Source of the DNA: Trogon surrucura
Taxonomy: Eukaryota > Chordata > Aves > Trogoniformes > Trogonidae
NCBI GenBank assembly: GCA_020746105.1
Contig: CM036617.1
Location: 17,420,037 to 17,484,036, forward strand
DNA: 64,000 nucleotides
Direction: 5' to 3'
Part shown: piece after piece, positions 40,061 to 51,600 of the stretch
Layout: each line of letters opens with the position of its first letter
Position numbering within the stretch: position 1 is the stretch's first letter
Notes under the pieces: model-generated
What the model was told of the DNA's origin: nothing
Databases searched by the model: none
What the model saw: the letters and a program-made list of their open reading frames with translations, nothing else
Program-made: the position numbers and the translations under genes

Positions 40061-43000
40061 TGATAGGCTGGATATTTAAAATACTGAAGAAAGTACTTTG
40101 GCTGGAGTGTATTTCAATTGTCCAGCTGTTATGACCAGACAAAAGCTGAATCTTTCAAGGCAGAGCTATGCGTATAGAATAAGCTCTGGCCATTTACTTT
40201 TTTTATATAGGCCAAGGTCTTTCAAAGGCTTTTCAGAGACTTCTACTCACTTATGACAAGTGAAGATATTTTGCCATTTTTCACTCAGTTCAGATGTGGA
40301 GAAGGAAAGTAGAAAAACGTATCAAGAACCATGCAAATTAACTGGTTTAGAATACAGACTCTTAGAAGTGGTGTAGGAGCAGGTGCTCAATATTGCACAT
40401 GCATTTAGTACCAAAAATGTTTGCTGAGAACTTTTTATAAGAGATTTGTTTTAAGCCTGAGAATGCTGGTTTCAGTAAGCAGATTCAAGATTGTTCTCTT
40501 GTTTGTTTCAGATTTCTTTTTATGCACAAAAAAAATAAAAAAAAATAATTTCATATAATGTGGAAAGTGTTTGCAAAATCAGGTCCTATACCCCATCTTC
40601 CTAGATTTTCTGTCAAACATACTCCATCGAAAAAAAATTACACATTTAAACAAATAACGGAAAGATTAGATTCCCAAATTAGGGTGATTTGTATATTATT
40701 AAGATTGAAGAAAATTCTATCACTGACTTCAGGGTTTTTTTGTTATTATTTTTGAATGTATAGCATCATGTGATTAAGATTTAGAAAATGTAAATTCTGT
40801 GAAGACTGTTTGAAAGAAGAGATACCTTTAATGTCTGTATTCAAGCCATATTATTCCTAGTAGGATCTTACATACATTTATGAATTAAATTTATTGCTGA
40901 ATCTAAGGTTTTTATCATCACTACATTTTAAATATTAAAGGTATCATTGGGGGGGGTTTAAATTTAATTAATTCCATTTGAAGGTCTAAGTGAAATTTAG
41001 GCATTTTAGGAACCTTTTTATTCCCTTTAAAATAAGGAAAATTGTCTCTGAGAAATGGCAAAGGTATTAAAAGTACATTTGTACTACTTGGTGCTGATTT
41101 CTAGGTTGTCCTGAATCAAATCAAACCCTGTGAATCACCCCGCTACTTCTCTGTCATGATACTGTACTGAAGTTATCTACGACTCAAGAATCATTTTAAA
41201 AGAAGAGATGAGATATGTCCCTCCTACATTTACATACCCCAAAATGTAGATGTTGGGAATGAGTCACTCTGAGATGAACAAAGTAGGAAAATAGGAAAAA
41301 AAAAATAAAAAATAAACACCTTCTAAGGACACGTTCATCTGACCTATTTTAGACCAGTAAATGTTTCTCCTTGCAGGCTGCCCGCTGTTAGTAAGGACAC
41401 CAGAGAGGGGCAGAGGTGCTAGGGGCTTTGGGACTGCAGCTCAGATTATAAAACTGTGCCAGTGCTGCTGGTGGATATCTGACTCCCAAAGCTGGGGAAG
41501 TTTCACACTGAGGGAGGACTTTCAAAGTGCAGGGAAAAGTGCATCTCTGAAGTGAATGGAAGTAGGATTTTCCACATGAAAGTTTAAGTGAGCAATCAGG
41601 GTCAAATTCTCTGAAGACACATGAAAGATTTTGAATTGTTGGTTGGTTGGTCAGCAGAGGTGCAACGATCTGTAACACCTATCTGTTCCCAACCTTCTCT
41701 TGGTGTAAAAACCCATCACTTGAGTAAGATCTGGTGACATTCACATGAGAGAAAGACATTTTAGGCTTAAAATTTTAAAACTAAATTTATCCAACTTATA
41801 TATATTAAAAAATCAGAGTTGTGAACTCAGAGTCTTCCATACTCTCTAAGGTTAAAATCACTTGATTTAAAAAAAAAATGTAGAAAGAAACTTGTATGAC
41901 TCAGAACATTTTTAAGGCTATGATTACTTTGATGTGTTTCCTACATCCCTGGCCTTTGAAGCTGCTGAGTGGACACTTTTTAACATTAGTGTGACACACC
42001 TTGTGACACTAGGATTATATTTGCTTGTAAGTAGCAAAAGGTCTTCATTAAGGTTCTTCATGACACGAAAGACAGGGAAAGCAAAACTTCTCAGTAAAGC
42101 ACACAATTGTCTATTGTATTTGTTTTATTTTTAAAGAAACTTTCCAAAGCAAAAATGTAGATTTTATTATGTTTTTCTAAATTTTGTAAATTGTGTAGTT
42201 TCAACACACAATTCAACTGTTTTACTTTTTAAATTTTTTTTTAGAGTTATTTCATGGATATCATGAAACAGGGAGGAAACCAACAACACGTCAAGTTGCT
42301 TGTATCCAACTTGGCTCTGAAAGTCAAGCCAACTACTGCTGTTTTGTCTACTTTCAGGTGTAGGAACCTTCCTATTGTGAACTATCATTGAAATATCAGC
42401 TATTAAATACTCTGTTCCTCAGCGAGGTCACACATCAACTATATTTTCAAATTTACTTGAAAAATAAATTATCTATTCTGGGAAAGTCTATCCATGTAAT
42501 TATGCATTTCTACACTGCCACAATATTGTGTATTGACCATGATTGTTCATTTAGCAGAGTTTTCATTCTCTGAATTGCTTTTTTGGCCATCTCACAGCTC
42601 TGTGAGAGTTTTTCTGAGTTGACACAGTTCTCAAACTGGTAAATCTCAGTAATATTCTTCTGAGTAAATACATCCATCAGATTAGACCCAGTCATTAACA
42701 GTCACTATCTCTGGCAGCCTGCAAACTAGTCTCATAGCAGTAATCAACATTTCTAATATGTGTTTGGTAGGGTTTCCAGACGGCAAATGGACTTGTCAGA
42801 TTAAAATCCTTCCCTAGTCTCTCAGAAATTGTTTTATGTATGTATAATGTTTCCATGTCTCCTCCCTCTTACTGCAGGTAGTTGTACCAAGCCCATTTTC
42901 AAGCAAAAAATATTCCTTATTCTTTTATGTATTCCTTTCAACACTAAAATTACTGTTGTAGATTTTATTGAGCAGAATACTTTAAAAAATGCTTTCACTT

Positions 43001-44364
43001 TTGTCACCTTATTTTTTGTAAATAGCTTTGATAAAACCAAGATCAATTTTTCAGCAACAGTGGCCTCCTGTGGGTTTCTTTAACTTCAAACTCACCCGCA
43101 CAAGAAAGAAATGCAGTCATGACTCCCTCACTCTTCTTATTTCTTTCTAACCTTCCTCCACCCTAGTCTGGCAAGCGAACATATGTGTATCTGTTAATAC
43201 CTTCAAAAAAAATGGGAACTCCATCTCTCTGAGTGCCAAACTTATGCAAATTTGGGATGTTAATATTTATGCTGCATTTCAGAATTTTGGCCCAAATATA
43301 ACAGGCATAAACAGTTAAAAGCAGCAAAATAAGCAATCCACATTGTAAGTATTGCTAGAGTTGAAAATCTTCAGGAATTATTTCTTGCTCTGTAGCATCA
43401 CAGTTGGACTGCGAAAAAGAAAGAGGCTCAAGCCATAGACCACACAGAACTCTTTGCCAGCGTCACAGGAGCAAGGATGGACTGATGTAAAGAAATCCCA
43501 CAGAAAAGGGTTAACTTAGTTTTTTCACAGTGCAGAAGTGTATTTTACCATTTGGTGTTTGGTCTGATGCAGGATGCAGTTAGACAAGATGGGTTTAACC
43601 AGTCTAATATCTTCCTGCCTCTGAAAGGCTACTGCTCTCAGCCAGTTCTGGTGCTCATTGTATCCCTCAGTGAGCAAATTCCATCTCCTAATCCAGGAGG
43701 AAACAAAGAAAAAAAAAAAATAGAGATTCCTGAGGCATTGGTGAGTTGCATTTTCTCACTGAGGAAAACATGAGCAAGATTACCCCACATACTCCCAGGG
43801 AGAGAGTACATAGATGGAGCAGGGAGGGATGGGAGTGGGGGAGAAACCTTTCCCTTCTGCTCTCTGAGAACTGTTATGTCAATTCATCAGTCTTACCTGG
43901 GTGCCTTTTTAATGTATGCTGACAGGTCATACTTACACTTTTTGTGCTGAGACTATATATCGTACACCCAGGAACTGTGGATCGAATAATAAGAACATAA
44001 ATTAGATGAGCTATAGTAATTATCTTAACCTCTAAATTAACTTTTTGGAAATCATGAAAGATATGACCCCAGTTAAAATAACATAAGGTCCAGGATAGTG
44101 TAAAAACTAAGCTAAAAACTAAAAAAAAAAAAAAAAAAGGCATTTATTTATGACAAGTTGCATCTCACCATCAGTGATTTTTTTTTTTACCTTCTTGGCA
44201 AGTTTACCTGCTTTTTATACAAAAGATATAGGTTCAGGACTATGAAGACCAGACAAATGTTCCCCAGTATGTTGGGAGTACTATAACATGCTTTTCACTA
44301 TCTTAAATAGTACCTGAATGACACCCTGTCTGTAGGGTACATGCAGCCTGCCCCCAACACCTAA
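40061..44364. other. Unique AT-rich non-coding DNA
   Basis: No gene recognised. A somewhat GC-richer patch at 41375-41680 includes 'gaatggaagtaggattttcc' (41555-41575), a phrase that recalls an old sauropsid interspersed repeat; identity is uncertain. An A18 run lies at 44121-44138. All frames are under 100 codons. Confidence 0.45.
44121..44138. repeat. Poly-A tract (A18)
   Basis: Eighteen uninterrupted A. The preceding DNA is not recognisable as a retrocopied gene, so I treat it as a simple repeat. Confidence 0.8.
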
Positions 44365-44405
44365 CCCTGCTGGAGAGCAGGGCAGGGCAAAGGGACCTGG
44401 GGGTT
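44365..44405 (+). mobile_element. CR1 LINE, left part of a copy split by an LTR
   Basis: The segment 'ctgctggagagcag...' followed by 'ggcaaagggacctgggggtt' corresponds to the CR1 ORF2 region encoding LLESS..GERDLGV in the intact copy (residues 781-793). It stops exactly at the LTR. The sequence resumes at 45547 with 'ctagtggacagcaggatgac', which continues the same protein region (LVDSRMT). The 5' limit is approximate because CR1 similarity fades upstream of 44370. Confidence 0.85.
44401..44405. repeat. Target site duplication, left copy (GGGTT)
   Basis: Five bases, GGGTT, directly precede the TG of the LTR and recur exactly at 45542-45546 after its CA. A 5-bp duplication is typical for ERVL and several other retroviral-type integrases. 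Confidence 0.9.
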
Positions 44406-45541
44406 TGTTGTGGTTTGACCCTGGTCGTCAGCCAGGTACCCACACAGCTGCTCTCTCACTCCCCCTTCACTGCTAGACAGGCAGAGAAAATATTTCAAAG
44501 GGTTCAGGGTTCGAGATAAGGACATTTTACCATCCTGGTAAAATTTATCATTTACCGTCCCGGGCAAAACAGACCCGATTTGGGGAAAATTAGGTACATT
44601 TATAAAAAGAACTAATCAGACAGGAGTAGTGAGAAGTGAGAAAGAGCAAACAGATCTTACCAAACAGAACACCTTCCCCCCATCCCTCCCTTCTTCCCGG
44701 GCTTAACATCAGTCCTGGTTTCTCCACCTCCTCCCCCTGAGAGGCGCAGGGGGACAGGGAATGGGGGTTACGGTCAGTTCATCCGATGTTGGTTTCACCA
44801 CTTCTTCACTCTGGAGGAGGACTCTTCACTCTTCCCCAGGGTCATTGTGGGGTCCCTCTCACGGGAGACAAGCTTCACGCTCTGTTCTCTGGCGTGAGTC
44901 GTCCCACGAAGGGTAATTCATCACAAACTGCCCAATGTGAGACACCTCATGAGGGGGAACCCACCCCTCGTGAGTCTGAGGCGCAGTCCTTCGGGGGAAA
45001 CTGCTCCAGCGTGAGCCACCCGCAGTGTCCCAAAAGTCCCACTGGCCAACCTGCTCCAGCGTGGGCATTCCTCTCTTCCACGGGCTACAGGTTCTGTCAG
45101 TGACTTGCTCTGATGTAGGCTTCCCACAGGCTACAGTCCCCTTTCAGGCATCCACCCACACGGCGTGGAGTCCGCTGCACAGTGGACATCTGCACCTCGC
45201 CCATGGGCTGCAGGGGGACAACCCGCTTCACCATGGTCTTCACCACAACCCGAGGGAGGATTTGCTCCAGACACCCTCTTCTTCACAGATTCTCACTCCT
45301 CCATCTCTGTGCCAGCTGTCTTGGTGCAGTTCTTTTCCCTGTTCTTAAATACGTTTTTCACAGAGGTGTTCCTCTGCTATCACTTTACTGATAGGCTCAG
45401 TCTTGGCCAGTGGTGGGTCCCTCTTTGGAGCCAGCTGGCATTGGCTCTTTCGAACTCGGGGAGCTTCTAGCAGCTTCTTGCAGAAGCCACCCTGCAGCTC
45501 CCCCCTCTGCCACTAAAAACCATCCAAGCCAACCCAATACA
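44406..45541 (-). mobile_element. Solo LTR, ERVL-type avian endogenous retrovirus, 1,136 bp
   Basis: The block starts TGTTGTGG and ends CAATACA, giving the TG...CA termini of an LTR. It is flanked by perfect GGGTT duplications. No gag, pol or env sequence and no second LTR adjoin it, so it is the product of recombination between two LTRs. I assign the minus strand because a promoter order is visible there: CCAAT (45444-45440), then CGTATTTAAG (45353-45344) as a TATA-like box about 90 bp downstream. The middle contains imperfect repeats of 'tgctccagcgtg(gg/ag)' and 'ccacgggctaca' type. The overall layout recalls a bird ERVL LTR family I know, but the family name is not certain. Frames of 60-107 codons inside are not genes. 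Confidence 0.9.
45344..45353 (-). promoter_or_regulatory. TATA-like box of the LTR
   Basis: The minus strand reads CGTATTTAAG, placed about 190 bp from the LTR 5' end and about 90 bp downstream of a CCAAT motif. The older LTR at 34.8-35.7 kb keeps the same TATTTAAG core at 35579-35586. Function is inferred from motif and position only. Confidence 0.45.
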
Positions 45542-45546
45542 GGGTT
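45542..45546. repeat. Target site duplication, right copy (GGGTT)
   Basis: Exact repeat of 44401-44405, immediately after the terminal CA of the LTR. Confidence 0.9.
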
Positions 45547-46209
45547 CTAGTGGACAGCAGGATGACCATGAGCCAGTAACGTGCCCTCGCAGCCAAGAAG
45601 GCCAATGGCATCCTGGGGTGTATTAGAAGGGGAGCAGCTAGTAGGTCGAGCAGGGTCCTCCTCCCCCTCTACTCTGCCCTGGTGAGGCCACATCTGCAAT
45701 ATTGTGTCCAGTTCTGGGCCCCTCAGCTCAAGAAAGACAGGAAACTGCTTGAGAGAGTCCAGCGCAGAGCCACAGAGATGATGGAGCGGAGCATCTCCCT
45801 TATGAGGTAAGGCTGAAGGAGTTGTGTCTCTTTAGCTTGGAGAAGAGGAGGCTGAAGGGTGACCTCATTACTGTTTATAAATATGTCAAGGGGGAGTGTC
45901 AGGAGGATGGAGCCAGGCTCTTTTCTGCGGCATCCATTGACAGGACAAGGGGCAATGAATGCAAGTTCGAACGTAGTAGGTTCCATAAAAACATTAAAAA
46001 AACCTTTTTCACAGTGAGGGTGACAGAGCACTGGCACAGGCTGCCCAGGGAGGTTGTGGAGTCTCCTTTTCTGGAGACATTCAAAACCCGTCTGCACACG
46101 TTCCCATGCAATCTACTGTAGGTGATCCTGCTCTGGCAGGGGGGTTGTACTAGATGATCTTTGAGGTCCTTTCCAACCTCTAACACTCTGTGATTCTGTG
46201 ATTCTGTGG
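45547..46209 (+). mobile_element. CR1 LINE, right part of the split copy
   Basis: This continues the CR1 interrupted by the LTR. The first frame reads RMTMSQ, a stop, then '[18 protein letters not shown]' and '[20 protein letters not shown]'. A short deletion near 45780, in the region encoding [11 protein letters not shown] in the intact copy, shifts the frame. The rest reads on in another frame (45822-46121): '[18 protein letters not shown]', '[11 protein letters not shown]', '[18 protein letters not shown]' and a stop. The 3' UTR ends in three 'tgattctg' tail units. It is close to the intact 48.7-kb copy in protein and tail, so the two belong to the same or sister subfamilies. The stop and frameshift make it inactive. 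Confidence 0.93.
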
Positions 46210-47238
46210 TATGTGATCACCAACACTATTCCAGGGGAAAAGCCATACAGGAGAACTGTTAACTGACAAAGGACACTATATGGGAGACAGCAGCAATTAA
46301 ACCATTCAGTGACTGCTTCTCATGATTCCCTGAATTCAGCCAGTGCCTTCCTGATCCACAGATTAAAAGCAGAATAAAGATTCAGAGTCAGAAATTTTGT
46401 ATGTTCTGATGAAGTTTGGGCCAGAGGCTCTGTAAGGTTAAGTTCAGGAGCACTATTTCTAAAGAACAGTGGATGAATTCAAGGCAAAAATGGATGAAAA
46501 ATATACTGCAGGTGTAATAGTTTTACTGTCTGGCTTATTTCATGTGCCTTGCATTGTGTGTGATGTTTAAAGCACCAGTGATACTGAAACACCTCTAGCC
46601 TGCTTCTGTGGTGTGCCTGGTTTTTGCTTGCATGCTGAGGATTATACTGATTGTCAGATTTGAAGTTGAGAAGGAAGGTTGTCCTGGTACACATAGGGAA
46701 GGATACTGGGGGCAAAGATGCAGCAGGTACTCTTTCTAACCTTTCTTCCTAGCATGAAGCATGGCCCCATCTCTAAACTCTCTGGGGAATCTCTACCTAC
46801 TAAATTACTTGTTATAGGAACAATAGTGGTTTCACCCTTTGACTCCCTTGTCAATGTGATTCCTAATGTCACATTACGATTTCTAATAAATCATGTGGCT
46901 TTGGCCTGCTTCTTGTGAAGCTTGGCACCAGTTAAGTGCTCTGTAGTGGGTGGTGGGTGGGTGACTGGTGTCTGTGCCTGTAATTGTACCATTAACACAT
47001 GGGAACCCTCCTCCTCTGTGTGCTCCTATGTGCAGCTCCCATTACTCTTTCCAGGTAACTTCCTTTGGTGCCCAGAGGTTCTACTGGCTGAGCATCATTT
47101 CAGTAGTTTTAACTGGTGAGACAGAAGCAAGTACCTAGCATGAGGTATCACAGTGTGGTTTTGAAGTCTCAGAGATTACTGCCAAGAGGCACCTGACTCT
47201 GCAAATAAACACAGTCCTTTCCTGTCTCTTACTAATTA
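46210..47238. other. Unique non-coding DNA between CR1 copies
   Basis: No gene or repeat is recognised. Frames are under 80 codons on both strands. Confidence 0.5.
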
Positions 47239-47387
47239 TCACAGAATCACAGAATCACAGAATATTAGGGATTGGAAGGGACCTCGAAAGATCATCAAGT
47301 CCAATCCCCCTGCCAGAGCAGGAACGCCTTGGTAATGCTACATAGGAACGTGTCCAGGCAGGTCTTGAATGTCTCCAGAGAAGGAGT
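47239..47387 (-). mobile_element. Young CR1 LINE, 149-bp 3' end only
   Basis: In plus-strand view it starts with three 'tcacagaa' tail units, then 'ttagggattggaagggacct', 'cgaaagatcatcaagtccaa' and 'tccccctgccagagcagga'. Nearly all of its ~120 non-tail bases equal the 3' end of the intact CR1 1.4 kb away. Differences are a few substitutions and a one-base shift around 47325-47345. It covers the 3' UTR and roughly the last 15 codons of ORF2, and then stops abruptly, the usual 5' truncation of target-primed reverse transcription. The high identity indicates recent insertion. Confidence 0.93.
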
Positions 47388-48611
47388 AAAATGTCATTTG
47401 CAGAGGAAACCAGGTAGTGTGTACAATGACCTAAAGAGATGTAGTCTTTTTTAAGAAATAGTATGATTGATGAAATGTATATTCTGATTCACGTCATCCA
47501 AAACTAAACAACTAAAGCCACATGAACTGTCCCTTAAGTGTCTGTTTAGTACTATAAGGGAGCAAATGTTGCCTAGTGCAGATGCATTCTGAAAATCTAA
47601 TAAGTAGAAATCAGGAACTGGTTGATATGAATCCCACCTTGGGCAGTAGTTAGTTTGATGAAAGCACGGTAGTAAAAATCGAACTTGTAGAAGTTTATTT
47701 GGTTTTCTGTGCTTAGAGAACCAAAGAAATGGTCAGGTTTGTTGTTCAGAGGAGAATACAGCTTCCTGTTTCTGCACACAAAGCAGGTTTTCTAACAAAT
47801 CTGTGCCAAAAGGAGTCTTTCAGCAAGCATTGTCCCATAACTTCTCCTGGCGGCTTTGTGGCAAAGCCCAAGAACAGACTTTAAAACAAATACAGCAATT
47901 TGAGCTCTGGCTCATAAACCAGAAACGAAAATAAAACCTCTTGAACCAACATGATGATTTTTTTTTTTTGGTTTTATGAGTGTTTTACAACTTTCAGAGA
48001 CAGTATATTAATTTTCCCGCGTGTCATTTTACATTCGGGTTAATTTAAGACTGATAATTTTTGTCAAGGTAATGGGCCCCTAACGTATTGTATAAATGCA
48101 TATTAACTACACTTTGTAAAAATTAATTAATAAAAGAACAGAAAATCAAGGAAAATATCTGTTCTCAGGTTAGCTAAGAACTTATCCAGATTAAAAATTA
48201 CTGTTCTTTATATATATATATATATGTTATAATGGTTAGGATATTGCAGAGAATAAATAAAAGTTTTTATGAAAAGAGACAAATAACTGGTCTATAAATA
48301 CATTGCTTCAGTGCAATCTCTTGAGTTATTTTCATATTACATTCAGCTACTGCCATGACAATTTCCCCTGCTCTGCTCACATCTTTGTATTTAAAACAAA
48401 AATAACATTAAGAAAAAACTTGGATGGGAGAATATGGGATGAGAAAGTGTTGGACATATTGCTCTGAAGAGTCTGAGGAGGCAATGAGGCATGTTTTTTA
48501 TATCCACTTGCATTAGTTGCCACAAAGAGGAGTAGAACACCTAGACAGTGTTTCTGTATAACACAGGTCTTTACCCTCTCCATTCAGAGATTCAAATTAA
48601 ACCAATATTGG
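47388..48611. other. Unique AT-rich non-coding DNA with (TA)n
   Basis: No gene. A (TA)n run lies at 48209-48225 and a T10 run near 47949-47959. All frames are under 70 codons. Confidence 0.5.
48209..48225. repeat. (TA)n microsatellite
   Basis: About eight TA units in a row. Confidence 0.85.
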
Positions 48612-51600
48612 AGAATCATAGAATCATAGAATCATAGAATGTTAGGGATTGGAAGGGACCTCGAAAGATCATCAAGTCCAATCCCCCTGCCAGAGCAGGA
48701 ATGCCTAGACTATGCCACACAGGAACGTGTCCAGGCAGGTCTTGAATGTCTCCAGAGAAGGAGACTCCACAACCTCTCTGGGCAGCCTGTTCCAGGGCTC
48801 CGTCACCCTCACTGAGAAGAAGTTTCTTCTCGAGTTTAAGCGGAACCTCTTATGTTCCAGTTTCAGCCCATTACCCCTTGTCCTATCAGTGGTTGTCACC
48901 GAGAAGAGCCTGGCTCCATCCTCGTGACACTCACCCTTGATATATTTGTAAACATTAATGAGGTCACCCCTCAGCCTCCTCTTCTCCAAACTAAAGAGCC
49001 CCAGCTCCCTCAGTCTTTTCTCATAAGGGAGATGCTCCACTCCCTTAATCATCCTCGTTGCCCTGTGCTGGACTCTCTCCAGCAGTTCCCTGTCTTTCTT
49101 GAACTGAGGGGCCCAGAACTGGACACAATATTCCAGATGGGGTCTCACCAGGGCAGAGTAGAGGGGAAGGAGAACCTCTCTCGACCTACTAACCACCCCC
49201 CTTCTAATACACCCCAGGATGCCATTGGCCTTCCTGGCCACAAGGGCACACTGCTGGCTCATGGTCATCCTGCTGTCCACCAAGACTCCCAGGTCCCTTT
49301 CCCCTACACTACTCTCTAATAAGTCATTCCCCAACTTATACTGGAACCTGGGGTTGTTCCTACCCAGATGCAAGACCCTACATTTACCCTTGTTATATTT
49401 CATTAAATTTTTCCCCGCCCAACCCTCCAGCCTGTCCAGGTCTCGCTGGATGGCAGCACAGCCTTCTGGTGTGTCAGCCACTCCTCCCAGCTTGGTGTCA
49501 TCAGCAAATTTGCTGATAGTACTCTCTAGTCCCTCATCCAAGTCATGGATGAATATATTGAATAATACTGGTCCCAGTACTGACCCTTGAGGCACTCCAC
49601 TGGATACAGGTCTCCAACCATACTCTGCCCCATTGACCAAAACTCTTTGGCTTCTTCCCCTCAGCCAGTTCACAGTCCACCTCACTACCCGAGAGTCTAG
49701 ACCACACTTCTGCAGTTTAGCAGCAAGGATGCTGTGGGAGACTGTGTCAAATGCTTTACTGAAGTCAAGGTAGACCACATCCACCGCTCGGCCGTCATCT
49801 ATCCACCTTGTTATATCCTCATAAAAGGCTATGAGGTTAGTCAAGCACGACTTCCCTTTGGTGAGGCCATGTTGACTGTCTCTAATGACCCTCTTATCCC
49901 TGATATGCCTTGAGATGGCACCAAGGATAAGTCGTTCCATCACTTTCCCAGGGATGGAGGTGAGGCTGACCGGTCTATAGTTACCCGGGTCCTCCTTCTT
50001 GCCCTTTTTGAAGACTGGAGTGACATTTGCTTCCCTCCAGTCCTCAGGCACCTCTCCCGTCTCCCAAGACTTGGCAAAGATGATGGAGAGTGGTCTAGCA
50101 ATGACATCAGCCAGCTCCCTCAGCACCCGTGGATGCATCCCGTCTGGACCCATGGATTTATGGATGTCCAGATTGCTTAATTGGTCCCTAATCCAGTCCT
50201 CATCGACTAAAGCATACTCCTCCACTGCCCTGACTTCCTCTGGGGCCTCAGGGGAACGGGGCTCCTCAGGACAGCCTCCGGCAGAGTAGACAGAGGCAAA
50301 GAAGGCATTCAGTAACTCTGCCTTCTCTGTATCATGTGTCACCAAGGCACCCACCTCATTCATCAGTGGGCCTACATTGCCTCTGGTGTTAGTTTTATCT
50401 GCCACATATTTGAAAAAGCTCTTCCTGTTGTCCTTGACCCCTCTCGCCAGGTTCAATTCTAGGGAGGCCTTTGCTTTCCTAGTTGCCTCCCTACACCCTC
50501 GGACAACAGCCTTATATTCTTCCCAAGTGGCCAGCCCCGCCTTCCAAGATCTGTAAATTCTCCTCTTGCCCTTGAGCTTACCCAGCAGATCCCTGTTTAG
50601 CCACGCAGGTCTCCTGGCTCCCTTCCTTGACTTCCTACGTGTCGGGATGCTCTGATCTTGAGCACGGTAGAAGCAGTCCCTGAACGCTAACCAACTGTCT
50701 TGGGCCCCTTTCCCTTCAAACAGCCTTGCCCATGGGATTTTCTCTAGTAATTGCTTGAAAAATCCAAAGTTTGCCTTGGCAAAGTCCAGGGTTGCAATTC
50801 TGCTTGCTATTTTGTTTCTGCTACATGAGATCCTGAACTCCACCATTTCATGGTCACTGCAGCCAAGGCAGCCCTCAACCTTTACTGCTTCAACCAGATC
50901 CTCCTTGTTAGCGAGGATGAGGTCCAGCAGTGCTCCTCTCCTAGTCGGCTCCTCCACCATTTGCATCAGAAAATTATCATCGATGCACTGGAGGAACCTC
51001 CTGGACTGTGGCTGGCTGGCTGAGTTGTCCTTCCAGCAAATATCAGGGAAGTTAAAATCCCCCACGACAACCAGGGCCTGTGATTGTGAGACCGCTTTCA
51101 GCTGCCTGTAGAAGGCCTCATCAACTTCCTCACCCTGATCTGGTGGCCTGTAATAGACACCCACAACAGTATCTCTCCTGCCAGCCTGCCCCTTAATTCT
51201 AACCCATACACTCTCAACTTGCTCCTCCTCCATGCCTGGATGGTATTCAAGACATTGTAGTTGCTCTTTCACGTAAAGAGCGACTCCACCACCTCGCCTG
51301 GCTGGCCTGTCTTTCCTGAAAAGGACATAGCCACCCATGACCACATTCCAGTCATGGGAGCTGTCCCACCATGTCTCTGTAATTGCCACCAGATCATAAT
51401 CTCCTGCCCGAACCCAGGTTTCTAGCTCCTCCTGCTTATTCCCCATGCTGCGTGCATTGGTGTATAAGCATTTCAGGGAGCAAGCTGAGCACACTGATCT
51501 CACCCTAGGGGGATGGGAGGCCACCCAGTCCTCATAATTTCTAGAGCACTGCCCCGCTGCAATCCCAGCTATAACCCCATCCCCCTTCATATCTAGTTGA

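Noticed and set aside
44786-45470. Plus-strand frames of 100-107 codons
   Set aside because: They lie wholly inside the solo LTR and are unrelated to retroviral proteins.
48852-51111. Plus-strand frames of 96-155 codons
   Set aside because: They are antisense shadows of the intact CR1 ORF2.
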